DNA of 64,000 bases from Bradyrhizobium sp. SZCCT0148 (GCF_018129985.1 NZ_JAFCKT010000014.1:1-64000), one strand, 5' to 3'. Counted from the first letter of the stretch, positions 19,037-28,366 are shown. Numbers and translations: made by a program. The notes: generated by a model from the letters alone, not told the origin.

Positions 19037-19818
19037 TGTCGCCGGCCGCCTTGCTCAGACGGGTCGCCCCGGTGCTGGCCTGCATCGGATTGCTGGCAGT
19101 GTGGCAGGTTGCATCCCTCGCGCTCAAGAACGACAGCTTCCCGACGGCAACTGAGGCGATCCGGGCAATTCCGGATATTCTCGGCGACAAGGAGTCCCTG
19201 ATCAACATTCTGGCGTCGCTGCGCCGGATGGCGCTCGGGTTCGGTGTGGCGGTGCTGGTTTCGATTCCGCTGGGCCTATTGATGGGACGCAGCCGGAGCG
19301 TCGCGGCGTTTTTCAATCCGCTTCTGATGGTGATCTATCCGGTGCCGAAGGCCGCCTTGATGCCGATCATCATGCTCTGGCTGGGCGTCGGCGACGTCAC
19401 CAAGACATTGGTGATCTTCCTGGGCGTCAGCCTTCCCGTGATCTATCACAGCTTCGAGGGCGCCAAGGCGGTTGAAGAGAAGATGCTGTGGTCGGGTGCC
19501 GCGATGGGGCTTTCGCCCGCACAACGCCTGGTGCGGATCGTGTTGCCCGCAGCGCTGCCGGAGATCCTGACCGGCTGCCGCACTGGGCTGGTGCTGGCGC
19601 TGATCACGATGATCACCAGCGAGATGATCGCCCGCCAGTCCGGCGCCGGCAACATTCTTTTCAATGCGCTCGACATGGGCCAGTACGACACCGTCTTTGC
19701 GATGATCATCATCGTGGGGGCGATGGGAATCTGTCTCGACGCGATCTTCGAAAGGGTTCGTGCCAGACTCGTCCGTTGGTCCGAACCTCAGTTCGACATG
19801 CCGCTGAGCTTCTCGTGA
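19033..19818 (+). CDS. ABC transporter permease 1 (SsuC-like)
   Basis: A 261-residue integral membrane protein with about six hydrophobic segments and the binding-protein-dependent transport (EAA) loop near GAAMGLSPAQRLVRIVLPAALPEILTG. The GTG at 19033 overlaps the ATPase stop, and an ATG follows immediately at 19036. It pairs with permease 2 to make a heterodimeric channel, which differs from the homodimer used by classical SsuC systems. Confidence 0.85.
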   Translation: MMSPAALLRRVAPVLACIGLLAVWQVASLALKNDSFPTATEAIRAIPDILGDKESLINILASLRRMALGFGVAVLVSIPLGLLMGRSRSVAAFFNPLLMVIYPVPKAALMPIIMLWLGVGDVTKTLVIFLGVSLPVIYHSFEGAKAVEEKMLWSGAAMGLSPAQRLVRIVLPAALPEILTGCRTGLVLALITMITSEMIARQSGAGNILFNALDMGQYDTVFAMIIIVGAMGICLDAIFERVRARLVRWSEPQFDMPLSFS

Positions 19819-20582
19819 TGCCGCGCCTTGTCTCCACAAACGCCCTTCTTGGGATTGCCCCGATCGCGCTGGTCATTGCCTTATGGCAAGGCCTGGTGTC
19901 ATTCGGCTTCGCGCCCGCCGTCTTGCTGCCGCCGCCGGCCTTTGTCTTCAGCCGGCTGCTCCAGCAGCTCGTGACGTGGACGTTTCAGCAGGAAATCGCG
20001 GCAACCCTGATCCGGCTGTTTGCAGGGTTCGCGATTGCGGTCGTGCTGGGTGTCAGTATCGGCATTGCCGCCGCCGCCAATCCGGTGATCAATGCCGTGG
20101 TCCGGCCGATCGTCCGCGTACTGGCCCCGCTGCCCAAGGTGGCGCTCTATCCGGCGCTGCTGTTGTTGCTCGGATTCGGCCACGGATCGAAGATCACATT
20201 GGTAGCCGCGGACGCACTTTTTCCCATTCTGCTCTCGACGTATTATGGTGCCTCGACCGTCGAACAAAAGCTAATCTGGTCGGCGATGGCAGCGGGAACG
20301 CGACGCTACGAAATCCTGTTCAAGGTGGTGTTGCCGGCAGCGATGCCGTCGATCCTGACTGGATGCCGGATCGGGCTTGTCATTTCCTGCATCGTGGTGT
20401 TTCTGGCCGAGATGATCACGTCAACGGACGGATTGGGGCACGCGCTCGTGACCGCGGCGCGAACATTTCAGGCCGTCGACATGTTCGTGCCTCTGATCAC
20501 GATCTCGCTGCTGGGCCTGACCCTGAATGGCCTGCTCGGGGCGCTGCGCTCGTATCTGCTGCGGGGCTTTCCCGAGGCCTGA
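19818..20582 (+). CDS. ABC transporter permease 2 (SsuC-like)
   Basis: A 254-residue permease homologous to permease 1, with an EAA loop at AAGTRRYEILFKVVLPAAMPSILTG. ATG 19818 overlaps the preceding stop (TGATG), so translation is coupled. About six transmembrane helices are visible. With its partner it should import the ligand of the 15353-16336 binding protein. Confidence 0.85.
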   Translation: MPRLVSTNALLGIAPIALVIALWQGLVSFGFAPAVLLPPPAFVFSRLLQQLVTWTFQQEIAATLIRLFAGFAIAVVLGVSIGIAAAANPVINAVVRPIVRVLAPLPKVALYPALLLLLGFGHGSKITLVAADALFPILLSTYYGASTVEQKLIWSAMAAGTRRYEILFKVVLPAAMPSILTGCRIGLVISCIVVFLAEMITSTDGLGHALVTAARTFQAVDMFVPLITISLLGLTLNGLLGALRSYLLRGFPEA

Positions 20583-20619
20583 ACCGACCAAGAAGAAACC
20601 AGAAGACCGGGAGTGAACC

Positions 20620-21666
20620 ATGCTGGCTGATCGCATTGAGGCAAAATGGATCGACGCATTTTGCGAGATCTTCGAACGCTGCGCCGTCAAGGCCGGCGAT
20701 ACCGCGGCGATCCTCTCCGAAACCCAGTCACGTGCGTTGAACGTGCATCTGGCGGAACTCGCGCTGCTGCGCATGGGTGCGCGGCCGTTTCACGTGGTGA
20801 TGCCGACGCCGCGCAACCGGCATATCGTTCCGGTTCGCTCGACGGGGGCAAGCGAGGCGATCCAGAAGCTTGGTCCGGTCATCACCGCGCTCCAGCAGAC
20901 GGGTTTCGTGGTGGATTGTACCATCGAGGGCTTGATGCACGCGGTGGAGACGCCGGAAATCCTCAAGGCCGGCGCGCGAATCCTGGTGATCTCCAACGAA
21001 CATCCCGAGGCGCTGGAGCGGATGGTGCCGGATACCGCGCTCGAGAAGCGCGTCCGTGCGGCGGCGAAGATGCTGCGCGGGACCAAGCGGATGCGGGTGA
21101 CGTCGAAAGCCGGCACCGCGCTCGATGTCGATATGGTCGGTGCGTCCACCGTCGGTGTGTGGGGCTGGACCGACAAGCCCGGCACGCTGGCGCATTGGCC
21201 CGGTGGGATCGTCGTCAGCTTTCCCAAGAGCGGGACGATCAACGGCAAGCTGGTGATGGCGCCCGGCGACATCAACCTGACCTTCAAGCGCTATCTGGCG
21301 TCGCCGGTGATGATGACCTTGAAGGATGACTATGTCGTCGAACTCGAAGGCGATGGCACGGACGCCGCGATGATGCGCGCCTATCTCGCGGCGTGGGGTG
21401 ATCGCGAAGCCTATGCGGTCTCGCATGTCGGTTTCGGCATGAACCCCGGTGCGCGCTATGAAGCGCTGTCGATGTACGACCAGCGCGACACCAACGGCAC
21501 GGAGATCCGGGCCGTCTCCGGCAATTTCCTGTTCTCGACCGGTGCCAACGAATTCGCCGGCCGCTATACGGCGGGCCATTTCGACCTGCCGATGATGGGA
21601 ACGACCATCGAGCTCGACGGCGTCGCGGTCGTTCGCGAAGGCGTGTTGCAGGACGTCTTCGGCTAA
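20620..21666 (+). CDS. NicX-family (2,5-dihydroxypyridine 5,6-dioxygenase-like) metal enzyme
   Basis: A 348-residue member of the M29-peptidase-like superfamily whose best-known enzyme, NicX, opens the pyridine ring of 2,5-dihydroxypyridine using mononuclear iron. The C-terminal part matches NicX closely: SHVGFGMNP against SHIGWGLQP and GNFLFSTGAN against GNFLFSTGPN. The three metal ligands of NicX are conserved as His269, His320 and Asp322. It follows the importer permeases by 37 bases, so uptake and ring cleavage may be linked. The substrate may not be dihydroxypyridine. Its stop overlaps that of the convergent gene. Confidence 0.75.
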   Translation: MLADRIEAKWIDAFCEIFERCAVKAGDTAAILSETQSRALNVHLAELALLRMGARPFHVVMPTPRNRHIVPVRSTGASEAIQKLGPVITALQQTGFVVDCTIEGLMHAVETPEILKAGARILVISNEHPEALERMVPDTALEKRVRAAAKMLRGTKRMRVTSKAGTALDVDMVGASTVGVWGWTDKPGTLAHWPGGIVVSFPKSGTINGKLVMAPGDINLTFKRYLASPVMMTLKDDYVVELEGDGTDAAMMRAYLAAWGDREAYAVSHVGFGMNPGARYEALSMYDQRDTNGTEIRAVSGNFLFSTGANEFAGRYTAGHFDLPMMGTTIELDGVAVVREGVLQDVFG

Positions 21667-22655
21667 TTGCGGTCGAGCACGGGCGGGCGAGCCAGGTCAA
21701 AGTGGCGAAGCAGGTCGACCATGGCCTGAAGCCGCTTGACGCGATAGGCATCGACGTCCATGCCCGTATAGTCGAGAAAGCCGCTACCCGTGCGTAAGCC
21801 GATCCGGCCTTCATGCATGTTGCGTGAGATGACGTCCGGCGCGCGATAGCGGTCGCTGCCGAGCGCGCCTTCGAGATAGCGACTGGCATAGTACAAGATG
21901 TCGCCGCCACCCCAGTCGATGAACTCGAGCAGTCCGAGCACGGCATAGCGGAAACCGAAGCCATAGCGGATCGCCTTGTCGATCTCCTCTGCACTGGCGA
22001 CGCCTTCCTCGACCATGCGCGCGGCCTCGTTCATCGCCAATGCCTGGATGCGCGGAACGATGAAGCCGGGCGTCGCCGCACACACGACCGGCACCTTGCC
22101 GATGCCTTCGAGCAGAGCCTTGACCTCGTCGATGATGGCAGGATCGGTGGCTTTCCCGGGCGAAACCTCGACAAGTGGAATGAGGTAGGCAGGGTTGAGC
22201 CAATGCACGTTGAGAAAGCGGCGGGGATTCAAGATTGCCCCGGATAAATCGTCGACGAGGATGGTCGACGTTGTCGACGCGATGATCGTGTCCGGGCCGA
22301 TCTGCTTGGAGGCCGCCCCCAGCACCTCGCGCTTGAGTTCGACGACCTCGGGAACGCCCTCGAACACCATTCCGGCGTCCGCCAACGCCGCGCCGCTCTG
22401 GCGCTCCGGCACGACCGAGACTCGCGCGATCAGCGGATCAACATCCGCCTCGGTCAATAGCCCCAGCTTCGACAGACTGGCGAAGGTCTTCCCGACCTCG
22501 CCCAGCGCGTCCGCCTCCAGCTTCGCGAACTCCTCCGCGGAGCGCGCCTTGATGTCGATCATCGTAACCTTGTGCCCGGCGTAGGCGAATGCGACGGCGA
22601 TGCCGCGCCCCATGCGGCCGGCCCCCAGACAGACGATGCTAGCGCGATTGGTCAT
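21663..22655 (-). CDS. 3-hydroxyacyl-CoA dehydrogenase
   Basis: A 330-residue NAD-dependent 3-hydroxyacyl-CoA (3-hydroxybutyryl-CoA type) dehydrogenase. The Rossmann motif is CLGAGRMGRGIAVAFAYAG. The catalytic His is in NVHWLNPAYLIPLVEV and its partner Glu in FEGVPE. The C-terminal helical domain is complete. It is the last gene of a minus-strand operon starting at 27390 (3-base gap to the upstream gene). In that operon it would oxidise the hydroxyacyl-CoA intermediate of ring beta-oxidation. Confidence 0.88.
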   Translation of the reverse strand: MTNRASIVCLGAGRMGRGIAVAFAYAGHKVTMIDIKARSAEEFAKLEADALGEVGKTFASLSKLGLLTEADVDPLIARVSVVPERQSGAALADAGMVFEGVPEVVELKREVLGAASKQIGPDTIIASTTSTILVDDLSGAILNPRRFLNVHWLNPAYLIPLVEVSPGKATDPAIIDEVKALLEGIGKVPVVCAATPGFIVPRIQALAMNEAARMVEEGVASAEEIDKAIRYGFGFRYAVLGLLEFIDWGGGDILYYASRYLEGALGSDRYRAPDVISRNMHEGRIGLRTGSGFLDYTGMDVDAYRVKRLQAMVDLLRHFDLARPPVLDRN

Positions 22656-22658
22656 CGA

Positions 22659-23747
22659 TCAGAATCCATTGCGGAGCACCGTCTGCAATTCGTCCTTGCT
22701 GAGAGTGTCGAGCCCCAGCGTCTCGAGCGTCCGGCCGCCTTGCGCAAAATCCTCGCTGCAAATCGCGCCGCCGATCGACAGGAACGCTTTGGCCAGCGGC
22801 GTGGCCACGCCGGCCAGTCCGGCGACCGACACCAACAGCGACAGCCCAAGCCGGAGGTCCTCACGCATGTAACGGTGCTCCGTCAGCACGATCCGCTCGC
22901 GCCAGTCGCCTGAGTCCGTCAGCCGGTCATGCGAGCCGCGCCCATACATCCAGATCTCTCCTTCCTTCGCATAGTGATGAGCGAGCGGGAAATGCGGCGC
23001 GCCGTAGCCGAAGGCTTCGCGCACGGCGATCCGCTCGGCGTCAAGTGCGTCCGTCACCCGGCGGGTCGCGGCCTGCGTGCCTTCCTTGTGGATGTCCCAG
23101 CGCTCGAAATGCTCGATGGGACCTGCATTCATCACGATCAGCGGCGGATGGATGATCGGGCCGGCATTCATCAGCGCTCCGGACAGCGCATCTCCGCACG
23201 GCTCGATCGCGTCGGGGAAAGCGCGTCCGATCACGTCAAGCGCGTGAGGTGCGTGGTCGAGCGGGAACACCCCAACCGGAAGCCGTTTGGCGCGGATTGT
23301 GATCGCGACCTCGAACGGTCCGTGCTTGCGGGTCAACCACGGCAGCGTGCCGGTTTCGGCAAAGCTTGCCTTGGCCTGGTTGCCGGCGTCCCGCGCCGCT
23401 TGGGCGAAGATGATCGAGCCGAATGTCGCCGGTGGCAGGAAAACGACCTGGCCGTCCCGCAGATGCGGGGCGAGCAGGCGCGCGATATCGGTCTGCGCGA
23501 AGGCGGGAGCGGGGCACAGGATCAGCTCGGTGCCGCTGACCGCCTCGGCGATATCGGTCGTAACCAGGGCGAGCTTCACGTCGTGGCGGCCGTTGTGATC
23601 CTTCATAACAATGCGCGAGCCGGCAGCGCGATGCGCCGCCACCTGGTCGGCATCCCGGCGCCAGAGCCGCACCTCATGCCCCGACAGCGCAAAATCGCTC
23701 GCGGCCGCGAAAGAGCCGTTTCCCCCACCCAGAACTGCAATCTTCAA
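22659..23747 (-). CDS. Opine (octopine/nopaline)-dehydrogenase family protein
   Basis: A 362-residue NAD(P)-dependent enzyme with an N-terminal Rossmann motif (VLGGGNGSFAAASDFA) and a C-terminal octopine-dehydrogenase domain. The N-x-G-P-x-x-H-P motif (MNAGPIIHPP) carries the family's catalytic His. Opine dehydrogenases join or split an amino acid and a keto acid. The start is TTG 23747, overlapping the stop of the upstream acyl-CoA synthetase (TTGA), with AAGGAG upstream. Its presence in an acyl-CoA operon is unexpected, and the substrate is unknown. Confidence 0.75.
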   Translation of the reverse strand: MKIAVLGGGNGSFAAASDFALSGHEVRLWRRDADQVAAHRAAGSRIVMKDHNGRHDVKLALVTTDIAEAVSGTELILCPAPAFAQTDIARLLAPHLRDGQVVFLPPATFGSIIFAQAARDAGNQAKASFAETGTLPWLTRKHGPFEVAITIRAKRLPVGVFPLDHAPHALDVIGRAFPDAIEPCGDALSGALMNAGPIIHPPLIVMNAGPIEHFERWDIHKEGTQAATRRVTDALDAERIAVREAFGYGAPHFPLAHHYAKEGEIWMYGRGSHDRLTDSGDWRERIVLTEHRYMREDLRLGLSLLVSVAGLAGVATPLAKAFLSIGGAICSEDFAQGGRTLETLGLDTLSKDELQTVLRNGF

Positions 23748-25270
23748 GAGTCTTCTCCTTGCGCGCGGGACTGCGCATCGAGCTGCTTCAGCAGGAAATG
23801 CTGGACTTTGCCCAGCGCCGTGCGCGGCAGGTCGGCGACGAAGACGATGTCGCGCGGCACCTTGTAGCGGGCGAGCTGCGCCTGGAGATGGCCTCGCAGT
23901 TCGCCCGTCTCGAGCCGGCAGCCGGATCGGGGGATGACATAGGCGATCGGCACCTCGTCCCAGCGCGGGTCCGGCCGTCCGATCACGGCGCATTCGCTGA
24001 CATCGGGGTGTTCGAGCAGGACGCGCTCGACCTCGGCCGGATAGACGTTTTCCCCGCCAGAAATGATCATGTTCTTCTTGCGGTCGCGGACCCAGAAATA
24101 GCCGTCGGCGTCGCACAGGCCGATATCGCCGGTGCGATACCAGCCGTCGTGCAACGCATCACGCGTTGCGGCCTCGTTGCCCCAATATTCGAAGAAAACA
24201 TTGGGTCCGCGCACCGCGATCTCGCCCGGCGTGCTGGGAGGCACCTCATTGCCGGACTGATCGACCACCTTCGCTTCGCAGCACAGGCCGGCAAGCCCGG
24301 TCGATCCCGCCCGCGACAGGTCGCCGCCGAGCCGCGTGTAGACGGCGATCGGGCAGGTTTCCGTCGAGCCATAAACTTGAAGTACCGGGACATCGCGCGC
24401 GACGAAGCGCTCGATCAGATGCGGCGGCACGATGGTCGAGCCTGTCGCGACGGCCTTGAGTGACGAGAGATCGGCCTTCGCCCAGGTTGGATGCTCGCTT
24501 ACGGCCTGGATGATCGCAGGTACCATGACCGTAAGCGTCGGCCGCTGGTGCTCAATGGCCGCGAGCGCTGTGTCCGGCGCGAAGCGGGCGTGAATGGTGA
24601 CAGTTGCGCCCAACTGAAGCGCCGGCGTCGTCTGGATGTTGAGGCCGCCGACGTGGAAAAATGGCAGTACGGTCAGCACGTGGTCGTCGGACGTCATGTT
24701 ATGCATGTGCTGGCTCATGACGCCGTTCCAGAACAACGCTTCCTGGCGCAGCACCGCGCCTTTCGGCCGCCCGGTTGTCCCGGACGTGTAGACGATCAGA
24801 AGCGGGCAGGTGAGATCGGTGTGCGGATTTCGGCTGCTGCCATCGCTGTGCGCCAGCAGGTCTTCGAATGTCGTGCCGTGAGGCGGCGTGAAGTCGAGGC
24901 CGACAACGGATGTCCCCGTCGCAAGCTCGGGGAGAACGCCCTGGAATGCCCGCTCGAGCACCAGCACCTTGGCGCCCGCATCGCTGAGGATGAAGAGTTG
25001 CTCGGCGACCGCGAGCCGCCAGTTCAGTGGCACGAGCATCGCACCCAGCCGTGCACATGCGTAGAGCAGGACCAGATAGTCCGGACGGTTCAGGCTGAGG
25101 ATGGCGACGCGGTCGCCGCGGCCGACGCCGAGCTCCTGCTTCAATGCCGTCGCAGTGCGCGCGATGCGTGCGGCGAACGCGGCATAGCTGAGTCGCTCGT
25201 CCTCGAAGGCAATGGCCGTCTTGTCTGGCGAAAACGCCGCGTTGCGATCGATCAGACTGCAAAGGTCCAC
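23744..25270 (-). CDS. Acyl-CoA synthetase (AMP-forming)
   Basis: A 508-residue ANL-superfamily ligase that activates a carboxylic acid to its acyl-AMP and CoA ester. Motifs seen are YTSGTTGRPKG (A3), VYGSTETC (A5), DGWYRTGDIG (A7) and the C-terminal P-R-T-A-L-G-K-V block with the catalytic lysine. GTG 25270 lies 2 bases after the upstream stop and is the likely start; no in-frame ATG fits. It is distinct from the aminobenzoate-type ligase at 35538, so the regulon has two acid-activating enzymes. Confidence 0.87.
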   Translation of the reverse strand: MDLCSLIDRNAAFSPDKTAIAFEDERLSYAAFAARIARTATALKQELGVGRGDRVAILSLNRPDYLVLLYACARLGAMLVPLNWRLAVAEQLFILSDAGAKVLVLERAFQGVLPELATGTSVVGLDFTPPHGTTFEDLLAHSDGSSRNPHTDLTCPLLIVYTSGTTGRPKGAVLRQEALFWNGVMSQHMHNMTSDDHVLTVLPFFHVGGLNIQTTPALQLGATVTIHARFAPDTALAAIEHQRPTLTVMVPAIIQAVSEHPTWAKADLSSLKAVATGSTIVPPHLIERFVARDVPVLQVYGSTETCPIAVYTRLGGDLSRAGSTGLAGLCCEAKVVDQSGNEVPPSTPGEIAVRGPNVFFEYWGNEAATRDALHDGWYRTGDIGLCDADGYFWVRDRKKNMIISGGENVYPAEVERVLLEHPDVSECAVIGRPDPRWDEVPIAYVIPRSGCRLETGELRGHLQAQLARYKVPRDIVFVADLPRTALGKVQHFLLKQLDAQSRAQGEDS

Positions 25271-25272
25271 CG

Positions 25273-26562
25273 TCAGTCGTCCGTCTCGCCGGCTTCGTAA
25301 AGCGCCTCGCGCCCGATCCGGTCGAGGCACAATTCGGCAGTCCAGGGCAGCATAAGCGAGCCGCAGCGGCTGTCGCGGTAGATGCGCTCCAGCGGCAGCG
25401 AGCGAAGCATGGCCTGACCGCCGCAGGTACGGATTGCGAGCGTGGCGAGCTCGTTGGCGCCCTCCATCACCGAATATTGCGCGGCATAGGCGCGCAGCAC
25501 CTGCTCCTTGCTCGGATTGGCGCAGGCTTCGGTGACCGCCTGGAACCAGATCGCCTTGATCTGCTCGAGCTTGATCTGCATCTGCGCCACGGCGATCTGC
25601 TTAGTCGGATACATCCGGCGCTTGACGGGCGGCATGCCCGGCACCTCTCCGCGCAAATATCGCACAGTGAAATCATAGGCGGCTTGCGCCAGGCCCATAT
25701 AGGTGGGCGACAATGTCAGGAACATGTGCGGCCAGCGCATCGCCGCCTGGAAGTAGACGCCGCGCGGCATCAGCGCGGAGTCGTCCGGCACGAATACATC
25801 CTTGAACAGCAACGTGCGTGAGACCGTGCCGCGCATGCCCAGCGGGTCCCAGTCACCGACGACCGAGACGCCTTCCGATTTGGCCGAGATGGCCAGATAC
25901 AGCGTGTTGCGGCGGGACGCCTTCTCGCCTTGCTCGATCTCGGTGCAGAGCACGCCGTAATAGTCGGCATGACCGGAGAGCGATGCAAAGATCTTCTTGC
26001 CGTTCACGATCCAGCCGCCTTCCACGGGTTTTGCTTCCGTGCCGAACGCGACGCCGCCTGCGGCGGCCGCGCCGCCCTCGGAGAAGGGTTGCGAATAGAT
26101 CGCGCCGTCCTCGACGATCCGCTTGTAGTGGACAGCCCGTCGCCGCTCGTGTTCGGCGCGTGTGTCCGGGTCCATGTCGAGGTCGTCGGCGAGCGGGCCT
26201 GACCATAGGGTCGAGCACACGTGCATGTTCCAGGTCAGCGCGGTCGCGCCGCAATAGCGGCCGATCTCGGCGGCCGCCAACGCATAGGTCTGGTAGTTGG
26301 CGCCGAGCCCGCCGTGTTTCTTGGGAACGGCGATGCCGAGCAGGCCGACGCGGTGCAGGTCGCGATAATTCTCGGTCGGGAAGATCGCCTCGCGATCGTA
26401 GGTGGCAGCGCGACCGGCGAACACGCTTTGGCCGATCTCCCTTGCCCGCGTAATGATGCCGGATTGTTCGTCGCTGAGGCGGAAGGCGACGGGATCGAAG
26501 ATTGGCGCATCCAGCGGGACCTTGCCGGTCGCGCCAATGGTCTTGCTGACTTGCATGGTCAT
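25273..26562 (-). CDS. Acyl-CoA dehydrogenase family protein
   Basis: A 429-residue flavoprotein with the acyl-CoA dehydrogenase fold. Seen are the N-terminal helical domain, the FAD-contacting region YSQPFSEGGAAAAGG, GGWIVNGKKIFASLSGHADYY in the beta domain, and DPLGMRGTVSRTLLFKDVFVP. The Glu expected as catalytic base is not obvious, so a monooxygenase-like or desulfurase-like role is possible. It starts 12 bases after the hydrolase stop and is co-transcribed with it. Confidence 0.82.
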   Translation of the reverse strand: MTMQVSKTIGATGKVPLDAPIFDPVAFRLSDEQSGIITRAREIGQSVFAGRAATYDREAIFPTENYRDLHRVGLLGIAVPKKHGGLGANYQTYALAAAEIGRYCGATALTWNMHVCSTLWSGPLADDLDMDPDTRAEHERRRAVHYKRIVEDGAIYSQPFSEGGAAAAGGVAFGTEAKPVEGGWIVNGKKIFASLSGHADYYGVLCTEIEQGEKASRRNTLYLAISAKSEGVSVVGDWDPLGMRGTVSRTLLFKDVFVPDDSALMPRGVYFQAAMRWPHMFLTLSPTYMGLAQAAYDFTVRYLRGEVPGMPPVKRRMYPTKQIAVAQMQIKLEQIKAIWFQAVTEACANPSKEQVLRAYAAQYSVMEGANELATLAIRTCGGQAMLRSLPLERIYRDSRCGSLMLPWTAELCLDRIGREALYEAGETDD

Positions 26563-26574
26563 TGCGCAGTCACC

Positions 26575-27390
26575 TTACGCTTTGGTCGTAACGGAATTCA
26601 GGAAGTGCCCGAGCGCCTCGTCGAAGGCGTCGGGACGTTCGAGGTTGGCGAGATGGCCGACGCCGGGGAGCTCGACATAGTCAGCCCCGGGAATGTAGGT
26701 CGCCGTCTTCGCCATCATCGGCGCGGGCGCATTGTTGTCCTTGGATCCCGACAGCAGCAGCGCAGGTACGGATATATCGCCGAGCGTGCCGCGCTGATCA
26801 AAGCCGATGAGAGCCAGCATCATGGCGCGATAGCTTGCCTCCGGCACGCCTCCCATGCACTCGCGCGCAAGTTCCATCCCTTCTGGATCAGGATCATCGC
26901 CGACGAGCTCCTTTACGAGTGACGGCGCCAGCGATTTCATCGTCTCGCCGCGATCGAGCGGCCCGAGCCGCGCCGCAATGAACGATTTCTGCCAGTCGCC
27001 GTCGGCCTTGCCGAAGGCCGGACTGGTTTGCGCCAGCACCACGGCGCGGGCCAGTTTCGGGTACTGCGCCAGCCATTTCTGGACAATCATGCCGCCGATG
27101 GAATGGCCGACCAGAATGGGTCTTGTTGCGCCAAGCTGTTCGATGAACTGCTGGAGCGCATCAGCCAGGGCAGCGATGCTGACGCTCGCGAGCGGTGCCG
27201 AGCCGCCGTAGCCTGGCATGTCCCACGCGATCGCGCGGAAGCGATCGCCGAACGTTGCAAGCTGCTGCCGCCAGCTCCGAGCCGCGCCGCCGATGCCATG
27301 CAGGAAAATCAGAGGGATCGCGCCCGGATCGCCGGCGGCTTCATAGGCGAAGCGTCCGTCCTTTGTTATCATGGGCACAGGCTGCGACAC
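26575..27390 (-). CDS. Alpha/beta hydrolase
   Basis: A 271-residue alpha/beta-hydrolase. The oxyanion loop is FLHGIGG, the nucleophile elbow GHSIGG, the acid is in SGSKDNNAP, and the base is the His of GVGHLANLE. It may hydrolyse a ring-opened product, an enol-lactone or a CoA thioester. It heads the minus-strand operon 27390-21663 and shares with the SDR gene a promoter region holding two copies of the MarR-type palindrome. Confidence 0.87.
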   Translation of the reverse strand: MSQPVPMITKDGRFAYEAAGDPGAIPLIFLHGIGGAARSWRQQLATFGDRFRAIAWDMPGYGGSAPLASVSIAALADALQQFIEQLGATRPILVGHSIGGMIVQKWLAQYPKLARAVVLAQTSPAFGKADGDWQKSFIAARLGPLDRGETMKSLAPSLVKELVGDDPDPEGMELARECMGGVPEASYRAMMLALIGFDQRGTLGDISVPALLLSGSKDNNAPAPMMAKTATYIPGADYVELPGVGHLANLERPDAFDEALGHFLNSVTTKA

Positions 27391-27451
27391 GCGACATCCT
27401 TCTGCTTGGCTGCTGGATGCTAACAGGCCTTGCGACGATGGGAAGCGATAA

Positions 27452-27465
27452 TTTTATACTTAAAG
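27452..27465. promoter_or_regulatory. MarR-type operator, site 1
   Basis: TTTTATACTTAAAG fits TTTKA-N4-YAAAR. It lies 62 bases upstream of the hydrolase start, on the side serving the minus-strand operon. Confidence 0.55.
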
Positions 27466-27519
27466 CAATTTCCGGGCCGCGTTTCGTGGCGCGCCATTCG
27501 GGGTGCTTCATTGCAAAAG

Positions 27520-27533
27520 TTTGAAGGTTAAAA
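27520..27533. promoter_or_regulatory. MarR-type operator, site 2
   Basis: TTTGAAGGTTAAAA fits the same palindrome and lies 41 bases before the SDR start codon, on the plus-strand side of the divergent promoter. Confidence 0.6.
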
Positions 27534-27573
27534 TATATCAAGGCACGAGCCGCAGATCTGAGGGAGCCAGCGC

Positions 27574-28335
27574 ATGTCGGGATTGCCGCACTCGCCGCAC
27601 GCGCTGGTTACCGGGGGCGGCCGCGGCATTGGCCGCGCGATCGCTGAGTCTCTCGCCAGTGCCGGCGCCACTGTGACGATCATCGGCCGAAATGCTGCCG
27701 CCCTTGAAGAGGCCGTCAACGCAGGCGCCGCGCATTTCGCGGCCGTCGCCGACGTCGCGAACGAGACCGCTCTGAAGGCCGCGATCGCCGAGGCCCATGC
27801 GCGCAAGCCGATCGATATCCTGATCGCGAATGCAGGCAGCGCCGAATCCGCGCCATTCGCGAAATCAGACAGTGCCCTGTTTGCGCGCATGATGGACATC
27901 AATTTCATGGGCGTTGTCCATGCCATCCACGGCGTGTTGCCGGGCATGAAGGATCGTCCTTACGGCCGTATCGTGGTGATTGCGTCGACGGCCGGCCTGA
28001 AGGGCTACGCCTATGTCAGTGCCTACGCCGCGGCCAAGCACGCCGCGGTCGGGCTCGTTCGTTCGCTGGCCCTCGAGTTAGCCGGTAGCAACATGACCGT
28101 GAATGCGGTCTGTCCGGGGTTCACCGACACCGACCTCGTCGCCGGCAGCATCGACAACATCATGAAGAAGACGGGGCGCAGCCGCGAGCAGGCGGTCGCC
28201 GAGCTTGCCAAGCACAATCCGCAGGGGCGGTTGATCGCGCCTCAAGAGGTGGCCGACGCCGTCCTTTGGCTATGCGGGCAGGGCTCCAGTGCAATCACCG
28301 GACAGGCCATCGCAGTTGCGGGCGGCGAAATCTAG
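27574..28335 (+). CDS. Short-chain dehydrogenase/reductase
   Basis: A 253-residue SDR. The cofactor motif is TGGGRGIGRA, the structural NAG motif is IANAGSAES, and the catalytic residues are Ser in VIASTAG plus Tyr and Lys in SAYAAAKHA. The PGFTDTDL segment follows. It starts the plus-strand operon with the enoyl-CoA hydratase (31-base gap). It probably oxidises or reduces a hydroxy/keto-acyl-CoA intermediate. Confidence 0.88.
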   Translation: MSGLPHSPHALVTGGGRGIGRAIAESLASAGATVTIIGRNAAALEEAVNAGAAHFAAVADVANETALKAAIAEAHARKPIDILIANAGSAESAPFAKSDSALFARMMDINFMGVVHAIHGVLPGMKDRPYGRIVVIASTAGLKGYAYVSAYAAAKHAAVGLVRSLALELAGSNMTVNAVCPGFTDTDLVAGSIDNIMKKTGRSREQAVAELAKHNPQGRLIAPQEVADAVLWLCGQGSSAITGQAIAVAGGEI

Positions 28336-28366
28336 CGGCGCGCACTAAACAGACCAAGGAGATCGC

